From: an uncultured Oscillibacter sp.
GTDB taxonomy: Bacteria; Bacillota; Clostridia; Oscillospirales; Oscillospiraceae
DNA length: 26,677 nt
Assembly: GCA_910579435.1 (NCBI GenBank)
Contig: CAJTVF010000037.1
Coordinates: 1 to 26,677, forward strand
Reading direction: 5' to 3'
Shown here: piece by piece, positions 5,869 to 12,702 of the stretch
Numbering within the stretch: position 1 is the first letter of the stretch
Layout: each line of letters opens with the position of its first letter
Program-made: the position numbers and the translations under genes
The notes under the pieces: model-generated
What the model saw: only the letters and a program-made list of their open reading frames with translations
What the model was told of the DNA's origin: nothing
Database searches by the model: none

Positions 5869-6468
5869 ATGGAATACTTCCCCGCCCCCCTGGAAAAACT
5901 CGTAGAACAGTTCGCCCGCCTCCCGGGCATCGGCGGCAAGTCCGCCCAGCGGCTTGCGTTCTTCATCCTGGGCCTCCCCGAGGCCGAGGCCAAAGACTTC
6001 GCCGAAGCCATCCTGGACGCCAAGCGCAGCATCACCTGCTGTCCCGTCTGCCAGAACTTCACAAGCGGCGGCCTCTGCCCCATCTGCTCCTCCCCCAAGC
6101 GGGACGGAGCCACCGTCTGCGTCGTGGCGGACCCCCGGGACGTGGCCGCCATCGAGCGCAGCCGGGAGTATAACGGCCATTACCACGTCCTCCACGGCGT
6201 GATCTCCCCCATGAACCGGGTGGGCCCCGACGACCTGGCCATCAAGCCCCTTTTGGAGCGGGTGTCCCAGGGGGAAATCCAGGAGGTCATCATGGCCACC
6301 AATCCCGACACCGAGGGGGAGGCCACCGCCATGTATATCGCCCGGCTGCTGAAGCCCTTCGGCCTCCGGGTGACGCGGCTGGCCTACGGCATTCCTGTGG
6401 GAGGACACCTGGAGTTCGCCGACGAAGCGACGCTGACCCGGGCCCTGGAGGGGCGGCGGGAGATCTGA
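5869..6468 (+). CDS. recR: Recombination mediator RecR
   Basis: A 199-residue RecR, the standard length. It works with RecF and RecO to load RecA on single-stranded gaps. Features in order: helix-hairpin-helix LPGIGGKSAQRLAFF (18-32), zinc finger C58-x2-C61-x8-C70-x2-C73, and a TOPRIM domain starting VCVVADPRDV (83-92) with ATNPDTEGEATA (143-154). A longer upstream frame is rejected because it translates repeat D. The ATG at 5869 follows AAAAGGAG. In Firmicutes recR usually follows dnaX and ybaB; here it is preceded by repeats and accessory genes instead. Confidence 0.96.
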   Translation: MEYFPAPLEKLVEQFARLPGIGGKSAQRLAFFILGLPEAEAKDFAEAILDAKRSITCCPVCQNFTSGGLCPICSSPKRDGATVCVVADPRDVAAIERSREYNGHYHVLHGVISPMNRVGPDDLAIKPLLERVSQGEIQEVIMATNPDTEGEATAMYIARLLKPFGLRVTRLAYGIPVGGHLEFADEATLTRALEGRREI

Positions 6469-6469
6469 C

Positions 6470-6498
6470 CTGACGGGGCGGCGGGACTTCGCTATAAT
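6470..6498 (+). promoter_or_regulatory. Promoter opposing the 25-aa peptide gene
   Basis: CTGACG (6470-6475), 17 bp and a perfect TATAAT (6493-6498), starting 2 bp after the recR stop codon. No plus-strand gene follows for 13 kb, so it should drive a short RNA antisense to the minus-strand peptide gene. Confidence 0.6.
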
Positions 6499-6504
6499 AA
6501 ATAC

Positions 6505-6590
6505 AAGGATGCCGCAGCAGCGCGGCCGGCCCTACAGGTTTGGTTATCTACCTAAATAGAAACCGTCACCGTGCCGGGCGGCGGTTTCTG
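6505..6590 (+). ncRNA. Candidate antisense RNA opposite the 25-aa peptide gene
   Basis: A transcript from the promoter at 6470-6498 would begin with AAGGATGCCGCAGCA (6505-6519). This sequence is also present, in inverted orientation, upstream of the peptide gene at 6694-6708. The RNA would run to the hairpin at 6558-6589, which has CGTTT just after it. Confidence 0.45.
6558..6589. terminator. Hairpin overlapping the stop codon of the 25-aa peptide gene
   Basis: AGAAACCG (6558-6565) pairs with CGGTTTCT (6582-6589), and the TGA stop (6568-6566 on the minus strand) lies in the loop side. On the minus strand it is followed by ATTTAGG. It may terminate both convergent transcripts. Confidence 0.5.
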
Positions 6591-6643
6591 CGTTTCACAA
6601 TGATCGTAACCGTGAAGGCTCCGATGTGCAATGTAATCCGCAT
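6566..6643 (-). CDS. 25-aa peptide with hydrophobic core and basic tail, candidate type I toxin
   Basis: A 25-codon ORF beginning MRITLHIGAFTVTIIV and ending in a run of Lys/Arg residues (KRRNRRPAR). It is preceded by AAAGGAGGTG at ideal distance. The ribosome site is buried in a CCTCC-GAAA-GGAGG tetraloop hairpin (6653-6666), so translation may need unfolding. The locus has flanking inverted repeats, an opposing promoter after recR, and a hairpin over the stop. A short hydrophobic stretch plus a cationic tail fits membrane-active toxin peptides, but the function is inferred. I could not find a convincing sense promoter. Confidence 0.6.
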   Translation of the reverse strand: MRITLHIGAFTVTIIVKRRNRRPAR

Positions 6644-6739
6644 ATAGCCTCACCTCCTTTCGGAGGAATCGGCCGGCCGCCGTTTGTCCAGGTTGCTGCG
6701 GCATCCTTACCGTCAGAATCCCACAGCGTTTGACAAAAG

Positions 6740-6770
6740 CAAGGCCCGGCGCTTCTCGCGCCGGGCCTTG
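6740..6770 (-). terminator. Terminator of the SLH phosphodiester glycosidase gene
   Basis: A perfect 12-bp stem AAGGCCCGGCGC (6741-6752) with 6758-6769 around a 5-nt loop. On the minus strand it is followed by GCTTTTG. It is located 14 bp after the stop codon. Confidence 0.85.
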
Positions 6771-6783
6771 TCTTATCATTTCA

Positions 6784-9700
6784 TCACAGCATGGTATACA
6801 GAATCTTCGCCATCTGTCCCCGGGTGATGTTGGCCTGGGGACGGAAGGCGCCGTCGGCGTAGCCGCTGAGGATTCCCTGGGCCGCCATGGTGCGGATGTA
6901 GAAGGTGGCATACCCGGGAATCTGGGCCGCGTCGGTGAAGGTCAGCTCCGCCAGGGCGCAGCCCTTCTCCTGGGACCGCCCGATCATGGCCGCCGCCTGG
7001 GCCCGGGTCAGGTTCCCGGCGGGGTTGAAGATCAGCTTCCCGTCCTTGCCCTGGGTGCCGGTGACGATGCCCTCGGCGTACAGCGCCCGGACGGCGGGGA
7101 GGGTGCGCTCCGGCAGCTGATCCAGGTCCGCGAAGGGCAGGGCCACACCGGCGTACTTCGCCGGGTCCAGCCTCAGGGCGTTGTAGAGCATCACGGAGAA
7201 GTCCAGCCGGGTCAGCAGGTCGTCGGGCCGGAAGGTGCCGTCGTCATAGCCCCCGGAGATGCCCCGGTTATAGAGGAAGTCGCAGTAGTCCGCTCCCCAG
7301 TACTCCGCCGTATCCGTGAATTTGTGCTCCGCGCCGGAGGCCGGAAGCTCCACGGAGGTCCGGCCAATGTTGCCGGAGGAATCCTTGGCGGTGACGGTGA
7401 CCCGGCCCAGCTCCCGGCTCTCCCCGGGACCGGGGAGGCTGACGGTGAAGCGGCCCGTGGCGGGGTCGTACTCGCCCAGGGGGGACCCGTCGCAGGTGAT
7501 GGTCACGTTCTTCGCCGGGAGGATGCCGTCCACCGCGTCGGTGACGGAGCCGGAAACGGTCCAGCTCTCCGGGGCCAGCTCCGCCGTGATGACGGGGGCG
7601 GCGTTGTCCACAATGCCTTCAAATGTGGCGACCACCTGGTCCAGATAGATGGTCCCGGTTCCCGTGCCGCTGACCTCCAGGCCCCGGATGGTCATGCCCG
7701 CGGGCAGGCCGTTGACGGAGACCTGCTTCCAGCCGGACACGTCCAGGGTGGTCAGGGGCAGGACCTGGGTCTCCCCGTCGCCCACGCTGTAGAGGAGGGA
7801 CAGGGTGTTGTTGGAGCCGTTGCTGTCCACCCAGAGGTTCAGCCCGGTGTAGGGGGCGTTCAGCGCGGCGGGCTGGACCGTGGCGTTCCAGCGGGCGGGG
7901 CCGCCGGTCAGGTCATAGTCCAGCTTGCCGGAGGCCCTGCCGAAGCGGACGTAGTTCCCGTCCCGGTTCAGGCTGAAGCCCGCCCGCTCGCCGGAGCCCC
8001 GGAAGATGGTGGTCTCGCCCTCAAAGTCCTCCAGGGTCTCCAGGTGCTGGGTGGAGACGGTGACGTCAATGCCGGCGCTCTGGGTCCCGGCGGAGACGGT
8101 GATCTTCCCCGTCCCCAGGGCCGTGGCCGTGAAGAGGCCCGTCTCGTCGATGGTTCCGATGTCCCCCTCCAGGGTCCAGGTAAAGGCCGCCGGGTCCGCC
8201 TTGAGGGGCAGGTGCTTATAGGCGGCGGAGCCGTGGAGCTGGACGGAGGCGCCGGGGGAGGCGCTCAGCTCCGTGATGATGGCGTTGTCGGCGTTCCGCA
8301 CCGCCACGCCGTCCGGCGCGGTGACGGCGTGGACCACGGTGGAACCCTGCCCGCCGCCGCCCTGGGCGGTGACGGTGATGTCTCCGCCCTCCAGGGGGGT
8401 GGTGAGGACGTTCCCCGCCAGGGTCCCGGCGGAGGCGGTGAGGTCATAGCGCTCGTTCATGGGAATGAAGTTGGTGTCCACGGCGGCGGCGGAGATTTCC
8501 GCGCTGCTGCCTGCCAGGACATAGGTGTTGTCCGCGCTGACGTGGAAGTGGCTCAGCTGCCCGGTAGGCTGGTTGGAAGCCACCAGGAAAATCTGGTTGG
8601 ACACGGAACGCTCCACCCGGTCGGAGGGCTGGTTAATCCGCTCCGCAGCGGTGTCCGTGGGCTTCGTGACGGCCAGGGTGGTGGAGCCGCCGCCGTCCAG
8701 GCCCAGGGCGGTGGTGCAGCCCAGCTCGACGAGCCGCCGGGCCACCTGCTCCATGGTGGCGCCGATGGAATGGCCGGACTTCCGGCCGTCGATGGTGTAG
8801 AAAATCAGGCTGCCGTCATAGCGCTGGCCCACGGCGGTCCGGGGGGCCGCCCCGGTGGGAAGCCCGGAGGCCACGGCCCCGTTCTCCACCAGGGAGTAGA
8901 GGGCGCCGGCGGCATACTGCACGTCGTTCCAGCCGGGGTCGGCGGGGGTGAGGGTCACGTTGACCACCGTCCCGGCGGGAATGGCCCGGAGGGCGTTCAG
9001 AGCCGCGTCCCCGGCCTTGGCGTTGGCGGTGAGGACCGCCTGGTTGGGGGCCAGCGTGGGGGAGGACTCCGCCTCCACGACCCGCTCCACCAGCAGGGAG
9101 GTGGTTCCGCCCAGGGCGAAATTCCCCTCCTGGATGGTGCAGATCACGTCCACGCCGGGCTGGGTGCTGCCGGTGGTGCGGGAGGCGTTGAAGTCATAGG
9201 TGTAGAGGAAAATCCCCGTCTCGGTCCGGGCCTTGTTGAAGGCGGTGATCTTCAAGGACTTGTCCAAAAGCTGTCCGGTGCCGTTGGTGAGGGGATTCCC
9301 CAGCTCGTCGTACAGAGGCTCTCCCGCCTCGTTGTAAAGGGGCTCTCCCGTGCCGTCCTGGGCGGTGTAGGCGGCGGCGATGGAGACGGCGGGCCTGCCC
9401 AGGATGGCGGTGCCGTCGGAGCGGAAGCCGATGGCGTGGTAGCCCCCGTCGCTGGAGCGGAGCTGCCCCTGGGTGACCACAATGCCGATGGGCAGGCCGT
9501 TGTTCACGTTGTAAAAGTCGCCGTTGATGCCGGCCACCACCCGCCAGCCCTGTCCCTCCAGGGCCTTGGCGGTGTTGGAGACGGAGCTCCGGTCCGTCAG
9601 GGCCCCGCCGTAGGTGACGATGGGGGTGACGGAGGCGTTGGGGGTATATGTAATCAGGTTCTCCGTCCGGTAGTCGGAGCTGACGGCGCTCCAGAAGACG

Positions 9701-9855
9701 TTGGTGGACAGCTGGGTCTCCCGGTTCAGCAGGGTGTCCGTGGCGGTGAGGCCGTCCCCCATGGCCTCCGAGGCCAGGGCGGGGGAAACGGTCAGCGCCG
9801 CCAGCAGAGAAAGCGCCAGCAGCAGGGAAAGCGCTCTGGGTAAGATTCGTTTCAT
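6784..9855 (-). CDS. Secreted phosphodiester glycosidase with Ig-like, CBM-like and three SLH domains
   Basis: A 1023-residue exported protein. A signal peptide (1-28, ending ALA) is followed by a NAGPA/phosphodiester glycosidase domain (about 105-425) with AGINGDFYN and the ALGLDGGGSTT motif. This fold removes sugar-1-phosphate caps or cleaves sugar phosphodiesters. Next come a bacterial Ig-like domain (about 500-620), a beta-sandwich that looks carbohydrate-binding (about 625-765), another Ig-like domain, and three SLH domains (844-1023) that tether it to the wall. Residues 171-188 hold a short tandem duplication (EPLYNEAG/EPLYDELG). The ATG at 9855 is chosen because it starts the signal peptide and follows ATGGAGGA; an upstream in-frame extension is rejected. 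It is monocistronic, with its own promoter and terminator. Confidence 0.9.
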   Translation of the reverse strand: MKRILPRALSLLLALSLLAALTVSPALASEAMGDGLTATDTLLNRETQLSTNVFWSAVSSDYRTENLITYTPNASVTPIVTYGGALTDRSSVSNTAKALEGQGWRVVAGINGDFYNVNNGLPIGIVVTQGQLRSSDGGYHAIGFRSDGTAILGRPAVSIAAAYTAQDGTGEPLYNEAGEPLYDELGNPLTNGTGQLLDKSLKITAFNKARTETGIFLYTYDFNASRTTGSTQPGVDVICTIQEGNFALGGTTSLLVERVVEAESSPTLAPNQAVLTANAKAGDAALNALRAIPAGTVVNVTLTPADPGWNDVQYAAGALYSLVENGAVASGLPTGAAPRTAVGQRYDGSLIFYTIDGRKSGHSIGATMEQVARRLVELGCTTALGLDGGGSTTLAVTKPTDTAAERINQPSDRVERSVSNQIFLVASNQPTGQLSHFHVSADNTYVLAGSSAEISAAAVDTNFIPMNERYDLTASAGTLAGNVLTTPLEGGDITVTAQGGGGQGSTVVHAVTAPDGVAVRNADNAIITELSASPGASVQLHGSAAYKHLPLKADPAAFTWTLEGDIGTIDETGLFTATALGTGKITVSAGTQSAGIDVTVSTQHLETLEDFEGETTIFRGSGERAGFSLNRDGNYVRFGRASGKLDYDLTGGPARWNATVQPAALNAPYTGLNLWVDSNGSNNTLSLLYSVGDGETQVLPLTTLDVSGWKQVSVNGLPAGMTIRGLEVSGTGTGTIYLDQVVATFEGIVDNAAPVITAELAPESWTVSGSVTDAVDGILPAKNVTITCDGSPLGEYDPATGRFTVSLPGPGESRELGRVTVTAKDSSGNIGRTSVELPASGAEHKFTDTAEYWGADYCDFLYNRGISGGYDDGTFRPDDLLTRLDFSVMLYNALRLDPAKYAGVALPFADLDQLPERTLPAVRALYAEGIVTGTQGKDGKLIFNPAGNLTRAQAAAMIGRSQEKGCALAELTFTDAAQIPGYATFYIRTMAAQGILSGYADGAFRPQANITRGQMAKILYTML

Positions 9856-9897
9856 AGGGTTCCTCCATACTTGTCCAGGGTATTCGAACATCTTTTC

Positions 9898-9926
9898 AGC
9901 ATACCACAAACCGGAAAGAAAGTAAA
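9898..9926 (-). promoter_or_regulatory. Promoter of the SLH phosphodiester glycosidase gene
   Basis: On the minus strand TTTACT (9926-9921), 17 bp and TATGCT (9903-9898), about 43 bp before the start codon. A pair of TTGTTC hexamers lies just upstream. Confidence 0.6.
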
Positions 9927-9937
9927 TGACGATTTGT

Positions 9938-9954
9938 GAACAAAATCCGAACAA
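9938..9954 (-). promoter_or_regulatory. Tandem TTGTTC hexamers with 11-bp period (candidate regulator box)
   Basis: GAACAA occurs at 9938-9943 and 9949-9954 on the plus strand, i.e. TTGTTC twice one helical turn apart upstream of the -35. The same pair with the same period precedes the other SLH gene (20278-20294). This spacing is typical of OmpR/PhoB-type response regulator sites. Confidence 0.45.
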
Positions 9955-10015
9955 AATTCAACGGTTTCCCCTGGATTTCCCAGGCTGGACAAACCGCCGC
10001 TTTCGCGCTATGATA

Positions 10016-10207
10016 TATAGTCAACGCAGTTGGAAAGGAGTAAACACTCCTTTCCAACCGGCGGACCGCAGGTCCGCCGAGGCGCAAGGCGCCTATGCGT
10101 TTCCTATGAAGTTCACCACAGAAAGCCGCATTCGCGGCCCACAGCGCGGTATACCCGCGCTGTGTTGAAAAGAATCCATTGGATTCTTTTCAACTGTGGT
10201 AACTATA
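10016..10207. repeat. Multi-hairpin repeat, family C, copy 1
   Basis: A 192-bp unit with ends TATAGTCAACGCAGTTG and, inverted, TATAGTTACCACAGTTG. Inside is a chain of perfect hairpins: 10029-10041 with 10046-10058 (13 bp), 10060-10067 with 10071-10078, 10140-10149 with 10155-10164, and 10164-10178 with 10180-10194. It is related to 23983-24172, to which parts align in the opposite orientation. No coding capacity. It fills most of the gap between the SLH gene and the ferredoxin gene. Confidence 0.75.
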
Positions 10208-10247
10208 GGCAGCGCAGTTGAAACGAAGCCAAAAAGGGGGGCCGCTT

Positions 10248-10430
10248 ATGACCGTCACTGTGGACGCGGGCCGCTGCATCGCCTGCGGCATGTGCGCCTA
10301 CGCCGCGCCGGAGGTTTTCCGCATCGTTGGGAGGGCCTCCACCGTCATCGCCCAGCCGGAGGGGAAGGACCCCCGGGTCCGGGATGCCGCCAACGGATGC
10401 CCCGTAAACGCCATCCGGGCGGAAGGATAA
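10248..10430 (+). CDS. Small single-cluster [4Fe-4S] ferredoxin (60 aa)
   Basis: A 60-residue ferredoxin with one cluster site: C10-x2-C13-x2-C16 and the distal C51-P. The second canonical CxxCxxC set of clostridial 2[4Fe-4S] ferredoxins is absent, so it is the monocluster type that carries one electron. The ATG is preceded by AAAAAGGGGGG. It is alone between repeat C and a bidirectional terminator, so its redox partner is not shown by context. The NADPH-motif-lacking reductase at 2524-3333 is one conceivable acceptor, which is speculation. Confidence 0.9.
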   Translation: MTVTVDAGRCIACGMCAYAAPEVFRIVGRASTVIAQPEGKDPRVRDAANGCPVNAIRAEG

Positions 10431-10472
10431 GGGTGCGGACAGGTTCTTCCGTTGAAAAAAGAATCTCAGATG

Positions 10473-10508
10473 AAAAGCACTGTGGGGCCTGGGCCCCACA
10501 GTGCTTTT
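10473..10508. terminator. Bidirectional terminator between ferredoxin and tex
   Basis: A 17-bp perfect inverted repeat, AAAAGCACTGTGGGGCC (10473-10489) with 10492-10508, leaving TTTT on either strand. It separates the two convergent genes. Confidence 0.9.
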
Positions 10509-10517
10509 GCGCTCTTC

Positions 10518-12680
10518 TTACTTTGCCTGCTTCATGGACAGGGAAATCCGTTTCTTTTTTTCGTCCACCTCCAGGACCACGACCTTCACCACGTCCCCCA
10601 CGGACACGGCCTCGGAGGGGTGCTTGATGAATTTGTCCGCCACCTGGGAAATGTGGACCAGCCCGTCCTGGTGGACGCCGATGTCCACAAACGCGCCGAA
10701 GTCAATGACGTTCCGCACGGTCCCCGTCAGGGTCATGCCGGGCTTTAAGTCCTTCATCTCCAGCACGTCCGTGCGGAGCACCGGCTTGGGCAGGTCGTCC
10801 CGGACGTCCCGGCCCGGCTTCATCAGCTCCGCCACCACGTCCCGGAGGGTGGGCACGCCCACTCCCGCGTCCGCCGCCGCTTTTTCCTCCCCATAGGCCG
10901 CCACCTGGGCGGGAAGATTCTGGAGCTTCCCCTCCTTCACGTCCGCCAGGCTGTGGCCCGTCAGGGCCAGCAGGGTCTCCGCCGCGCCGTAGCTCTCCGG
11001 ATGGACGGCGGTGTTGTCCAGCACGGACTTGCTCTCCGGCACCCGGAGGAAGCCCGCGCACTGCTGGAAGGCCTTGGGCCCCAGCTTGGGGACCTTCAAA
11101 ATCTGCTTCCGGCCGGTGAAGGGGCCGTTGGCTTCCCGGTAAGCCACGATGTTCTTCGCCGTGGCCGCCGTCAGGCCGGAGACCCGCTGGAGCAGGGAGG
11201 GGGAGGCGGTGTTCACATCCACGCCCACGGCGTTCACGCAGTCCTCCACCACGCCGTTCAGGGCCTCGTCCAGCCGCTTGGGGGGACAGTCGTGCTGGTA
11301 CTGCCCCACGCCGATGGCCTTGGGGTCGATCTTCACCAGCTCCGCCAGGGGGTCCTGCAAGCGCCTTGCGATGGACACGGCGGAGCGGAGGTTTACGTCG
11401 TACTCCGGGAACTCCTCCGCCGCAAGCTCGCTGGCGGAGTACACCGAGGCCCCGGCCTCGGAGACGATCATGTAGCGGACCTTCGCCCCGGCCTCGCCCA
11501 CCTGGCGGATGAGCTCCACCGCCATCTGCTCCGTCTCCCGGCTGGCGGTGCCGTTGCCGATGGCGATGTGCTCCACGCCGTGCTTTTGAATGAGCTTCGC
11601 CAGGGCGGCGACGGCCTCTTTTTTCTGCCGCTCGCCGTAGGTGGGATAGACCACGGCGGTGTCCAGCACCTTGCCCGTGCCGTCCACCACGGCCACCTTG
11701 CACCCCATGCGGTAGCCCGGGTCCAGGCCCATGGTCACCTTTCCCTTCACCGGGGGCTGCATCAAAAGGGGCTTGAGATTCAGGGCGAACTGGCCGATGG
11801 CCCCCTCGCTGGCGGCCTCCGTCAGGCCGCTCCTGGCCTCCCGCTCCAGGGAGGGGAAGACGAGGCGGTCATAGGCGTCCTCCGCCGCGGCCTTCACAAA
11901 CCCCATGGCGGGGCTTCCCGGGACCACCACCCGGCGGCGCAGGGTCCGCAGGGCCAGGTCCCGGTCCAGCTCCACAGAGACCTTCAGCTTCCCCTCCTTC
12001 TCCCCCCGGTTGACAGCCAGGACCTGGTGCCCCTGCATCTGGGAGAGCGGGCGGGTGAAGTCGTAATAGAGCCGGTAGACGGTATCCTCCTCCACGGCGG
12101 CCCCGCTGTGGAGCCTTCCGTGCCTGGACAGCAGTTCCCGGAGAACCTTCCGCAGCTCCGCGTCGTCGCTGAGGGCCTCCGCCACGATGTCGGAGGCCCC
12201 CGCCAGGGCGTCCTCCGCCGTCTCCACGCCCTTCTCCGCGTCCACGTATTTCGCCGCTTCCTCCAGCGGGTCCGGGCAGTCCCTCCCCTGGGCGAAGAGC
12301 AGCTCCGCCAGGGGGGCCAGGCCCTTCTCCCGGGCCATGGTGGCCCGGGTCCGGCGCTTTTGCTTATAGGGCCGGTACAGGTCCTCCACCTCCGCCAGGG
12401 TGGCCGCGCCGTCAATGGCGCGTGAAAGCTCCTCCGTCAGCTTGCCCTGCTCGGCGATGGCGTTCTTGACGGTCTCCCGCCGCTCCTGGAGGCCCCGGAG
12501 GTAGTTCAGCCGCTCCTCCAGATTCCGGAGGGTGGTGTCGTCCATGGCCCCGTGGAGCTCCTTGCGGTAGCGGGCGATGAAGGGGATCGTGTTGCCCTCG
12601 TCCAGAAGCCGGACGACGTTGGCGACATACTGCGGGTTCTGGTCCAGTTCCTGGGCCAGCTGGGTGATGATGGGTTCCAT
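10518..12680 (-). CDS. tex: Tex-family RNA-binding transcription accessory protein
   Basis: A 720-residue Tex/YdcI homologue of normal length. It is a cytoplasmic nucleic-acid-binding protein linked to transcription and, in some bacteria, toxin gene expression and stress survival. Visible order: N-terminal helical region with IPFIARYRKELHG (about 32-44), a YqgF-type RNase H fold beginning MGLDPGYRMGCKVAVVDG (about 320), a double helix-hairpin-helix with VNTASPSLLQRVSGL and LKVPKLGPKAFQQCAGFLR, and a C-terminal S1 domain (about 645-715) with GTVRNVIDFGAFVDIG. The start follows AAAGGAGGC. It lies 22 bp after the MATE transporter gene, so the two are probably co-transcribed. Confidence 0.96.
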   Translation of the reverse strand: MEPIITQLAQELDQNPQYVANVVRLLDEGNTIPFIARYRKELHGAMDDTTLRNLEERLNYLRGLQERRETVKNAIAEQGKLTEELSRAIDGAATLAEVEDLYRPYKQKRRTRATMAREKGLAPLAELLFAQGRDCPDPLEEAAKYVDAEKGVETAEDALAGASDIVAEALSDDAELRKVLRELLSRHGRLHSGAAVEEDTVYRLYYDFTRPLSQMQGHQVLAVNRGEKEGKLKVSVELDRDLALRTLRRRVVVPGSPAMGFVKAAAEDAYDRLVFPSLEREARSGLTEAASEGAIGQFALNLKPLLMQPPVKGKVTMGLDPGYRMGCKVAVVDGTGKVLDTAVVYPTYGERQKKEAVAALAKLIQKHGVEHIAIGNGTASRETEQMAVELIRQVGEAGAKVRYMIVSEAGASVYSASELAAEEFPEYDVNLRSAVSIARRLQDPLAELVKIDPKAIGVGQYQHDCPPKRLDEALNGVVEDCVNAVGVDVNTASPSLLQRVSGLTAATAKNIVAYREANGPFTGRKQILKVPKLGPKAFQQCAGFLRVPESKSVLDNTAVHPESYGAAETLLALTGHSLADVKEGKLQNLPAQVAAYGEEKAAADAGVGVPTLRDVVAELMKPGRDVRDDLPKPVLRTDVLEMKDLKPGMTLTGTVRNVIDFGAFVDIGVHQDGLVHISQVADKFIKHPSEAVSVGDVVKVVVLEVDEKKKRISLSMKQAK

Positions 12681-12702
12681 AAAGCCTCCTTTGATATCCG
12701 CG

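Larger units (their letters stand above)
6505..6708. repeat. Inverted repeats bracketing the 25-aa peptide gene
   Basis: A perfect 15-bp inverted repeat (6505-6519 and 6694-6708) with an inner GGCCGGCC pair (6524-6531 and 6671-6678). A transcript spanning both would have paired ends, as in type I toxin mRNAs. Confidence 0.75.

Noticed and set aside
6730..9843. 1037-codon plus-strand open frame opposite the SLH phosphodiester glycosidase
   Set aside because: Gly/Val/Gln-rich shadow of a real gene that has a signal peptide, recognisable domains, promoter and terminator.
10016..10207. CRISPR array
   Set aside because: The hairpins differ in sequence and there are no identical repeats with regular spacers.
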